NCBI GenBank assembly: GCA_014846175.1
Contig: RKAV01000023.1
Location: forward strand, 1-36,946
From: a bacterium
GTDB taxonomy: Bacteria; Bacillota_I; Bacilli_A; RF39; UBA660
Length of the DNA stretch: 36,946 bases
Reading direction: 5' to 3'
In this document: piece by piece, positions 31,115 to 36,946 of the stretch
Position numbering within the stretch: position 1 is the stretch's first letter
How the letters are laid out: each line of letters opens with the position of its first letter
Position numbers and translations under genes: made by a program
The notes under the pieces: generated by a model
Told to the model about the DNA's origin: nothing
Seen by the model: the letters and a program-made list of their open reading frames with translations, nothing else
Databases searched by the model: none

Positions 31115-32173
31115 TCATTTATTTTCAAACTCATCTTTAGCAAGTTCTAACAGTTCTCTTTCATCATTAATTATATTTAATAATTCTTCTTTTGAAGGCA
31201 TATATGTCAAATATTTAGAAGTATAAACATTTTTCACACTATCTCCAAGTGTCATTTCTACAACTGCATCATCTTTATCAGCACATAACAATATTCCAAT
31301 TGGCTCATTTTCTCCATCAACCATTTGAGTTTTTTTATAGTAATTCACATACATTTGCATTTGACCAATATCTTGATGAGACAATTTTCCTATTTTTAAG
31401 TCTATAATAACAAAACATTTTGCCAAACGGTTATAAAATACCAAATCTGGGTAATAATATTCCAATCCTATTTTTAATCTTTGTTGACTGGCAACAAATG
31501 AAAATCCTCTTCCAAGTTCCAATAAGAATTCAGTCAAATGATTTAATAATGATTTTTCTAAATCACTTTCTAAATAATTTTTATTTTCTTTTAAACCAGC
31601 AAATTCAAAAATATATGGACTTTTTAATAGTTCTTCAGGTTGTTTTTCAATTTCACCTTTTTTTGCATCACTCATAATTAAATTTTTATCTGGAGATATT
31701 AAATATCTATCATATAATTTAGTGTTAATTTGACGTCTTAATTCTCTACATCCCCAATTAGATTTAATTGATTCCATTTGATAGAAATCTCTTTCTTCCT
31801 TTCTTTCTATTTTAATTAACTCTTGAAAATGAGCCCAAGATAATTCGGTCGACACTGTCGACCAATTTGGATAGTATTGATAAAATCTACGCATTCTTCT
31901 TATTGAGACAGCAGAAAAGCCACTACCAAATTCATTCGTTAATTTTTTAGATAACACTTCAACTATCTTTTTTCCATATGTTCCATCACTCGAATTATTA
32001 TATAACTCCGAAATTATTTTGCCTACATACCAATAGACTTCTACCATTGTTGTGTCTATTTGTTTCAACATCTTACTTCTAGCATTTATAACTTTTTCTT
32101 TTATATCTTTATAAATCTCATCAGTTTTAAATATTTCGTTATTATTTAATATTAAACTATTATCCTTTTTCAT
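31115..32173 (-). CDS. PDDEXK nuclease domain protein, DUF1016 (YhcG) family
   Basis: 352 aa from the ATG at 32173, preferred because AAAGGAG lies before it; a longer frame exists to 32215. N-terminal DUF1016_N helical domain (VEVYWYVGKIISELYNN, FSAVSIRRMRRFYQYYP, LSWAHFQELIKIERKEERDFY), then the C-terminal nuclease domain with the PD-(D/E)XK core YYPDLVFYNR (Asp) and FVIIDLKIGKL, giving D...DxK. The family is widespread and often mobile or associated with restriction and defence loci; the function is not established. Here it is a stand-alone gene bracketed by 27-nt direct repeats and by a uvrB 5' duplication, which suggests a cassette. Confidence 0.9.
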   Translation of the reverse strand: MKKDNSLILNNNEIFKTDEIYKDIKEKVINARSKMLKQIDTTMVEVYWYVGKIISELYNNSSDGTYGKKIVEVLSKKLTNEFGSGFSAVSIRRMRRFYQYYPNWSTVSTELSWAHFQELIKIERKEERDFYQMESIKSNWGCRELRRQINTKLYDRYLISPDKNLIMSDAKKGEIEKQPEELLKSPYIFEFAGLKENKNYLESDLEKSLLNHLTEFLLELGRGFSFVASQQRLKIGLEYYYPDLVFYNRLAKCFVIIDLKIGKLSHQDIGQMQMYVNYYKKTQMVDGENEPIGILLCADKDDAVVEMTLGDSVKNVYTSKYLTYMPSKEELLNIINDERELLELAKDEFENK

Positions 32174-32218
32174 TAAATCACTCCTTTCAATTTTTATTGA
32201 ATAAAATAATATCAAATT

Positions 32219-32230
32219 AATTGTACAATT
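32219..32230 (-). promoter_or_regulatory. Palindrome AATTGTACAATT upstream of the DUF1016 gene
   Basis: A perfect 12-bp palindrome in the presumed promoter region (TTGTAC could be a -35 element). A possible operator; AT-rich DNA makes chance palindromes more likely. Confidence 0.3.
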
Positions 32231-32241
32231 ATTATTGGGGA

Positions 32242-32268
32242 CGAATGAAAGTCACAAATTTTATTTTA
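32242..32268 (+). repeat. Right direct repeat flanking the DUF1016 gene
   Basis: 24 of 27 positions match 31081-31107. Same orientation, 1161 bp apart, on the far side of the gene and its promoter region. Confidence 0.6.
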
Positions 32269-32330
32269 ACATTCAGTATTATCTAGTCCATTTCATTTTA
32301 TTTAATCCTATTTTTGTAGATTTATCAGCA

Positions 32331-32486
32331 CTAAATAACACTAGCTAACATAGGAAAAGTCTTACCTGTTCCAGTTGCACCTAATAACACTTGTTCTTTT
32401 ACTCCTAATTCGATTTCTTTAACTAATTTTTCTATCGCTTGTGGTTGGTCGCCACTTGGTTTAAATTTTGATACTATTTCAAACAT
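32331..32486 (-). pseudogene. uvrB 5' fragment (51-codon remnant)
   Basis: Starts MFEIVSKFKPSGDQPQAIEK and follows UvrB through the Walker A motif (GATGTGKTF), then ends at TAG after PMLASVI. Over 132 bp it differs from the 5' end of intact uvrB at seven positions, without gaps. It keeps a good ribosome binding site (AGGAGGGAAG) and a near-perfect promoter (TTGACG-17-TATAAT, 32584-32556). So this is probably the original uvrB start, cut off when extra DNA entered, while the intact gene at 29010-30962 now uses a second 5' end. Confidence 0.85.
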
Positions 32487-32555
32487 ATCTTCCCTCCTCA
32501 TCTTTATTATAAACAGTTAATATATATTTTCTCCCATTTCTTATTAATTATCTAT

Positions 32556-32584
32556 ATTATAATTATCAAATATACGTTCGTCAA
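32556..32584 (-). promoter_or_regulatory. Promoter of the uvrB remnant
   Basis: Minus strand: TTGACG (32584-32579), 17-nt spacer, TATAAT (32561-32556). Confidence 0.65.
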
Positions 32585-32591
32585 TAGTTTT

Positions 32592-32630
32592 TTTTAAAAG
32601 AGTAGCCCTTTTTTATAAAGTTCTACTCTT
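32592..32630 (-). terminator. Terminator after the M15 peptidase gene
   Basis: AAGAGTAG (32598-32605) pairs with CTACTCTT (32623-32630) around a 17-nt loop, T4 tail on the minus strand. The stem begins in the last codons of the peptidase gene. Confidence 0.5.
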
Positions 32631-33350
32631 CCCTACCTCTTTCATTCTTTCCTTTATTTCTTTCATTTTTGTCTCATTAGGTTCAAAATGTTGCCAGTCA
32701 CAAGAGAACTCATCACTTTGTAATGGCCATATACCTCCGCATTCATAACCAACACTAGCAAATACTTTACAAATAGAATCATTAAGAGTAATGATATGTT
32801 TATTTTCTTTAGCTTTTTCTTCTCTATCAACTAATAAATCTTTCTCATAATCAGTTAATAAACTATCATCAAATGTTCCATCACTATTTCTTGGTGTATA
32901 AGGATTATCTAAAGGATTAATATCTATAGCAAGACCTAAAGCATGATTTGATAAAGTAATTTTGTTAGGTATCTTTCTATAACAGAAACCACTACTATTA
33001 TTACTAGCAACACTATTTCTATCTGAAGTTATACCATCTTTATCCCAAAAGTCATCTATTAAACGCATAGAATTTATTTGATATTTTAATAAAAACAAAT
33101 TAGAAAATACCTCTCGTACTTCATCAATTATTACTTTGTTAACAATCATTTCACCTACAACTATATCACCATCATAATTATAATGTAACATCTTAATATA
33201 AGTTAAATCATCTAGTGATATATCATCATTCTTTTGATAACTTTTTCCATTTATTCTTTGATAAACATCATCATTTTCTTTTATATCTTTATTTTCAAAG
33301 ATAAATTCTAAAGAGTTAAATTTATCTCCTATCTTTGCTTGTTCTAACAT
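32613..33350 (-). CDS. M15-family peptidase-like protein (VanY/CwlK-like)
   Basis: 245 aa. The zinc site of LAS/M15 peptidases is visible: His136 and Asp143 in LSNHALGLAIDINP, and His221 in CDWQHFEP. The segment YECGGIWPLQSDEFSCDWQHFE fits the M15C type (L-Ala-D-Glu peptidase / carboxypeptidase). The N-terminal 80 residues are a separate region of unknown role (HYNYDGDIVVGEMIVNK resembles the extracellular part of this family). No signal peptide is seen, which is odd for a wall enzyme; it may be a cytoplasmic or phage-derived endolysin-type protein. TGGAGGTAAAT precedes the ATG. Last gene of the unit with dCMP deaminase and the truncated membrane protein. Confidence 0.8.
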   Translation of the reverse strand: MLEQAKIGDKFNSLEFIFENKDIKENDDVYQRINGKSYQKNDDISLDDLTYIKMLHYNYDGDIVVGEMIVNKVIIDEVREVFSNLFLLKYQINSMRLIDDFWDKDGITSDRNSVASNNSSGFCYRKIPNKITLSNHALGLAIDINPLDNPYTPRNSDGTFDDSLLTDYEKDLLVDREEKAKENKHIITLNDSICKVFASVGYECGGIWPLQSDEFSCDWQHFEPNETKMKEIKERMKEVGKSRTL

Positions 33351-33373
33351 ATTTACCTCCAGATTATTCTATG

Positions 33374-33871
33374 TTAATTATTAAGATTAATTGTTATTTT
33401 ATCAACATCCTTATTAAATTCTCTATAACTTACTCCACAAGTATCAAACAATCTCCTAGAAGCAATACAACCATCAGTATCTTTATATTTATTATCTAAA
33501 TATATTACTTCTTTTATTCCTGATTGAACTATTGCTTTAGCACACTCATTACATGGAAATAATGAAGCATATAACTTAGAACCTTCTAAATCTCTTTTGT
33601 TCCCTCTAAAGTTTAATATAGCATTAAGTTCTGCATGACAAACATACATATATTTAGTATCTACTGGTTTACCTTCTTTTTCCCATGGGAAATATTCATC
33701 ATCAAAACCATTTGGAGCACCATTATAACCAATAGATAATATTCTATTATCATTACTTACAATACAAGCTCCTACTTGGGTTGAAGGATCTTTACTTCTT
33801 AATGATGATAGTTTTGCAATACTCATAAAATAAGTATCCCATGATATATAATCTTTTCTTTGCATTTTCAT
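33374..33871 (-). CDS. Deoxycytidylate (dCMP) deaminase, ComEB-like
   Basis: 165 aa. Zinc-dependent deaminase converting dCMP to dUMP. The active-site motif is complete: HAE (His79-Glu81) in CHAELNAILNF and PCNEC (106-110) supplying the Cys ligands. RSKDPSTQVGACIV and GYNGAPNGFDD are typical. The third-codon ATG is an alternative start; ribosome binding site is weak. It starts 3 nt after the stop of the upstream membrane protein gene, so both are in one operon. dUMP feeds thymidylate synthesis; tmk is elsewhere in the window. Confidence 0.93.
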   Translation of the reverse strand: MKMQRKDYISWDTYFMSIAKLSSLRSKDPSTQVGACIVSNDNRILSIGYNGAPNGFDDEYFPWEKEGKPVDTKYMYVCHAELNAILNFRGNKRDLEGSKLYASLFPCNECAKAIVQSGIKEVIYLDNKYKDTDGCIASRRLFDTCGVSYREFNKDVDKITINLNN

Positions 33872-33874
33872 TTC

Positions 33875-34735
33875 TCACTTTCTTTGATATAATTTTTTAT
33901 TTTTCCCTTTTAAAACAACTCTATAGTTTTTATCTTTTTCCAAATAATAATATAAAGAGTCATCATCTTCTACTATGATATAATCAAAATCATATTTTTG
34001 CAAAAACTTCTTATAATTAATTGTACCTTTCTTAACTTTACAAGCTTCATCAAAAATATCTTCTTTTTTATTATTTTTCTTAATAAATATTTCAGCTCTA
34101 CTGTCTAAATAAGGATGATAACCACTATATTCAAAATAAGAACCATTATTATAATCTGCATAAAGTTTAATATCTTTACTAGCATATTTATCAAGATAAT
34201 CAATATATTTTTGATTAGTATTTTTCAAATAGTATTTATTATTACTTATATTAATACCTAAAACTAATATAATTATTATTATTTCTAAGATATAGAGTTT
34301 GATTGGTAATTCTTTAGTATCTGTTTCTTCAAATGGTAAATACATACTAAGATAAGGTAAGACACAGGCATAGAAAATACTTATATTACGAAAATTAGAG
34401 AAAGCCATATATATTATTCCAAAAGTTAAAAACACTTGTCTTATAGTTGGTTTCTTTTTACTAAAAGTCATAAAACTTAAGAGTGTAAATAATGATACCA
34501 GAAAGAAATGATTAGGTAAATATAGTGGTTCTTTAAATGTTAGATTAGACATTTCTATTATTTCTTTATTAATAATATCAACACCATAGGAAGTTAAAGA
34601 ATAAAACATATTTTTTATTCCATAAGGATTAAGAAATCCAACTAGAAAAGATATAACTAATATTAATATTAATTTAGATATTTCTAAACCTGTCCAAATA
34701 ATTTTGTTGTATTTGTTTCTCTTTTGAATTCTTTT
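33875..34735 (-). CDS. Polytopic membrane protein, C-terminal part, cut by a chimeric junction
   Basis: About 285 codons remain. Six or so membrane helices (including LILILVISFLVGFLNPYG, FFLVSLFTLLSFMTF, FLTFGIIYMAFSNF, IYFA-type segments, and KLYILEIIIIILVLGINI) are followed by a soluble C-terminal domain (YADYNNGSYFEYSGYHPYLDSRAEIF, KKFLQKYDFDYIIVED). This plan matches GT-C/ArnT-like mannosyl- or glycosyltransferases of Firmicutes as I remember them; the N-terminal catalytic half is missing. Upstream of about 34735 the frame runs on for about 55 codons in antisense of higher-GC DNA, which is not part of the protein. Substrate unknown. Confidence 0.65.
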   Translation of the reverse strand, partial: KRIQKRNKYNKIIWTGLEISKLILILVISFLVGFLNPYGIKNMFYSLTSYGVDIINKEIIEMSNLTFKEPLYLPNHFFLVSLFTLLSFMTFSKKKPTIRQVFLTFGIIYMAFSNFRNISIFYACVLPYLSMYLPFEETDTKELPIKLYILEIIIIILVLGINISNNKYYLKNTNQKYIDYLDKYASKDIKLYADYNNGSYFEYSGYHPYLDSRAEIFIKKNNKKEDIFDEACKVKKGTINYKKFLQKYDFDYIIVEDDDSLYYYLEKDKNYRVVLKGKNKKLYQRK

Positions 34736-34760
34736 ACGGATTTTCACTGTTAACGGGCAC
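34726..34760. other. Probable chimeric junction between two genomes
   Basis: Left of here the DNA is very AT-rich and Firmicutes-like; right of here GC content rises sharply and the genes are Bacteroides-type. The membrane protein gene is cut in mid-frame. A GAATTC (34726-34731) lies at the edge of the AT-rich side, which might be a ligation or assembly joint, or chance. Confidence 0.75.
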
Positions 34761-34820
34761 AATATGCTTCCATTCCCAGTGATGTTCGAGATTCTGTATA
34801 GCTTTATTGCTGAGTTTGCT

Positions 34821-36009
34821 TTAAATTTCTTCACATACCGGCATATCCATTCCCTTATACACCACCACAATCTTATGAAGTTGTGTGGCATCGACCGCAT
34901 TCTTCACCGTCTCGGTTTCTGCATAGCGGTTAGCTTGTGTAATCCCTTCCAGACGCAGTTCTTCCACACGGCTTTCGGGGTCTTTATATTTGGCGTATTT
35001 CAGTTCTACAATGTAGCTGTGCTTCATGCCAGAATAGATATCCAGTAGCGGACAGAGGAAAATATCGACATATCCTGCCTGTGTATCCTGTTCGGAAATG
35101 GGACGGTAGAAGCGGTTCTGTGCCGTCATGGCAAGCGTAAAGCCGTGGACAAAAAGTTCACCTTTCTGTTTGTCGCGTTGGGAAGTGTAACGTTTCAGGC
35201 AGTCGGCAATATAACCGAAATAGGCTTTCCAGTTAGCGTGGTAGGCAAGGGTGCTGGCAGTTCGTTCTTCTCGTAACCGCTGAAACTGAGATCGGCTTCG
35301 TCATAAGTACTCAGCAGATAGGTGTAGATTTGTTCGCGGACTACCTGATTGGGGATGGTAAGTTTAGTCTTTCCTTCATACATACCACTGATAGTAAGCA
35401 TGCCGAAATAATAGAGCAGGCTCACAAAGTTGTCGGGGTTGGTGATCCCTGGGTGCTTTGCCTCGTTGAATATAATTCTTGACGAAGTAGAGCACCATAT
35501 TTGAGTTGTGCATGGTGGTTTCGCCATAACATTCTTCCGTAAAGCAGTAGTTGTCATACCAGGGTTTTATTATTTCTATCAATTCGTCCACCGTATCTTG
35601 TGGCAGATAGTCGGCATATATTTTGCAGAAGTTCTCAAAGGTGGTGCCACAATGCGCATCCAGCCTCTTTCGGTAGTTGTGCAGTTCACCGACTATTCCG
35701 GAGAAGTTGAGATACAGCACCAAATACCTGTTCCGGTCAGGGGGTAGGGTGTTTTCCGATGTAAAGGTCGTCAAACAGGGCATCGAACTTATTCTTGGCA
35801 AGTATATCATAATAATGTTGCAACATATTTACTGTAAGACTTTTGCCGAAACGGCACGGGCGAATAAAGAAGAAAAACTTGTCTGCCTCTTCTATCATGG
35901 GGATAAACCGGATTTTGTCCACATAGTAACAGTCGTCGCGGCGGATTACTGCGAAGTTCATCATGCCGTATGGGATACGTTTTCTGCGCGGTATTATATA
36001 TTCTTCCAT
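34821..36009 (-). pseudogene. Bacteroides-type AAA-ATPase-like / PD-(D/E)XK nuclease, broken by frameshifts
   Basis: From the ATG at 36009 to the TAA at 34821 the family can be followed piecewise: RRKRIPYGMMNFAVIRR, FFFIRPCRFGKSLTVNML (P-loop-like), then DRNRYLVLYLNFSGI, YDNYCFTEECYGETTMHNSN, VSLLYYFGMLTISG, then YRPISEQDTQAGYVDIFLCP and HSYIVELKYAKY (nuclease core D...E.K). Breaks: one extra C in a C run near 35745 (CCTACCCCCTGAC), a fusion near 35445 where about 50 expected residues are lost together with the frame, and one missing G near 35262. Intact relatives are about 520 aa; they are multicopy in Bacteroides, often decayed. Some breaks could be sequencing errors because this lies near the window end. 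Confidence 0.85.
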
Positions 36010-36052
36010 AATTTAGTTAGTTTTGTCTTAAAAGTGTCTTTAGAGTAGTAGT

Positions 36053-36093
36053 GATGCACAGAGAATCGATTTATGATCGGCAATCTGTGCATC
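36053..36093 (-). terminator. Inverted repeat between the two Bacteroides-type genes
   Basis: GATGCACAGA (36053-36062) and TCTGTGCATC (36084-36093), 10-bp perfect arms around a 21-nt loop. It follows the stop of the partial ATPase gene (36110); on the minus strand it lacks a T run, on the plus strand TTTTATT follows. Confidence 0.45.
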
Positions 36094-36109
36094 TTTTATT
36101 GTATATATG

Positions 36110-36946
36110 TCAGTAAAGCATTTCTTTTTTAAACCATACTCCAAATACTGGATCTGCAAGAACTATCTCTTTTCCATTTGTCTCTATGAGCTCCTTTTGT
36201 AGTAATGCATTTTTTAAGCGGACAATATTGGCCGATGTTCCTAAATTGTATTTTGAAATGACTTCTTTGCTGCTGAATTTAGTGTGTATTCCATCAACAA
36301 TTGCTTTTAGAAAATTCATTTGATAGGCAGAAAGGTTTTCTGTTTCACTTTGGAATAGAATATTGTTTTGGTCGAGTAGGTCTTCCAATGCATAAGAAAG
36401 TTGTTCTGTGGTTGCCGTATTAATGGTACGTATCCAAAGTAGCCAGGAAAGTTGCTGTACATAAGACGAATGGTTGTCTACAAGGCGGCAGATTTCTTCT
36501 GCAAGTTCGGGAGAAATGTGTTTTCCTGTATTTTCAAATCGTTTGCATATATATTCAATCCAGTATTTTGTTTCTATTTTTGCGAGATAGATAGCATCTC
36601 CAAATTTATAGAATGGTAAATTCTTCTTTTCAAAGAGTTCGTTCATTAAATGCTTTTTACTTCCGAAAAGACAATATGAGACATGTTGTTGTAATTGCCA
36701 TACGCTACGTAGCTTTTTCTGAAACGTTTTGGAATCTTCGAAATCCGAAATTTGTTGGAACTCATCAATGCAAATGACTATCTGTATTCCTTTCTCTATT
36801 GCAATTTTATCGGGTAACTGTAAGATGTCATTCTCCGTATTATTTTGCATGTTGTACTCGAATGATATAGAGAAATCGTTCATCGGATCTGCTCCGATAG
36901 AGATTTTGGGATTGATGTGACAATACTCCGTCGACATCGAATACAA
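36110..36946 (-). CDS. AAA+ ATP-binding protein, C-terminal part (Bacteroides-type)
   Basis: 278 codons visible; the 5' end with the Walker A lies beyond the window. Walker B in IVICIDEFQQI (about 56-66), a sensor-like strand SYCLFGSKKHLMNELF, a lid region (YWIEYICKRFENTGKHISPELAEEICRLVDNHSSYVQQL) and a C-terminal winged-helix (LSAYQMNFLKAIVDG, KEVISKYNLGTSANIVRLKNAL, FGVWFKK). This is the stand-alone AAA ATPase group often seen next to AAA-ATPase-like genes in Bacteroides. Role unknown. Codon use and GC content differ from everything left of 34735. Confidence 0.75.
   Translation of the reverse strand: MYSMSTEYCHINPKISIGADPMNDFSISFEYNMQNNTENDILQLPDKIAIEKGIQIVICIDEFQQISDFEDSKTFQKKLRSVWQLQQHVSYCLFGSKKHLMNELFEKKNLPFYKFGDAIYLAKIETKYWIEYICKRFENTGKHISPELAEEICRLVDNHSSYVQQLSWLLWIRTINTATTEQLSYALEDLLDQNNILFQSETENLSAYQMNFLKAIVDGIHTKFSSKEVISKYNLGTSANIVRLKNALLQKELIETNGKEIVLADPVFGVWFKKEMLY

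Noticed and set aside
33875..34900. A single 341-aa membrane protein running from 34900
   Set aside because: The first ~55 codons are antisense of the higher-GC Bacteroides-type sequence and do not look like protein; the real gene is cut near 34735.
35677..36048. 123-aa and other plus-strand frames in the Bacteroides-type end
   Set aside because: They lie opposite the decayed ATPase/nuclease gene, whose family sequence is recognisable on the minus strand.
1..36946. CRISPR array, IS element or prophage
   Set aside because: No regularly spaced repeats, transposase, integrase or phage structural genes were seen in the window.

Overview
Most of the window (about 1-34,735) is a very AT-rich, gene-dense bacterial chromosome segment. 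Gene content and style (UvrB, RNase R, SmpB and tmRNA, the CdaA/CdaR pair, a YuzA/DUF378 protein, CotF-type coat proteins, a sortase, GGAGG-type ribosome binding sites, TTGACA/TATAAT promoters) point to a low-GC Firmicutes/Bacilli lineage, probably an uncultured gut bacterium related to RF39 or Erysipelotrichales. TGA still works as a stop here (genes ending at 9226, 15000, 22235 and 33875), so this is not a code-4 mycoplasma. The last ~2.2 kb (about 34,745-36,946) has clearly higher GC and Bacteroides-type ATPase genes. The change falls inside a gene, so it is most likely a chimeric join.

Layout, left to right. 1-1000: start of a surface protein on the minus strand, behind a ~240-nt leader with an 11-bp closing stem, a G9 tract and a terminator. 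1025-5533: carboxyl-terminal protease, thioredoxin-like membrane protein, AsnRS, and a DUF4143-type ATPase with paired operator-like palindromes. 5677-9690: LolA-like lipoprotein, DUF378 protein, the c-di-AMP cyclase pair cdaA-cdaR, and a small membrane protein. 9745-13887: envelope functions (a GT-C-like membrane protein, a GT2 glycosyltransferase fused to a methyltransferase-like domain, a PopT/DUF368 lipid-carrier transporter). 14040-14330: a very probable unannotated type I toxin-antitoxin locus. 14412-19680: transglutaminase-like protein, SPL-type radical SAM protein, tRNA-Thr, MacB-like ABC transporter, DnaA-box cluster, CotF-like operon. 19749-23877: sortase with a secreted partner ending in PPKTGV, dTMP kinase, an unknown protein and a Nudix hydrolase. 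24117-30962: secreted protein, tmRNA, smpB, a CapA gene broken by an in-frame TGA, rnr, uvrB. 31081-32486: a DUF1016 nuclease gene bracketed by direct repeats and by a duplicated 5' end of uvrB. 32613-34735: M15 peptidase, dCMP deaminase and a truncated membrane protein. 34745-36946: a decayed Bacteroides AAA-ATPase/nuclease gene and a second, partial ATPase gene.

Nearly all genes lie on the minus strand, often overlapping by 4-20 nt, which suggests the whole segment is on one replichore with the origin to the right. The most interesting items are the type I toxin-antitoxin locus (29-aa hydrophobic peptide, hidden Shine-Dalgarno, ~95-nt convergent antisense RNA, five AGTACT repeats), the DUF1016 cassette displacing uvrB, and the attenuator-like leader with a G9 tract.
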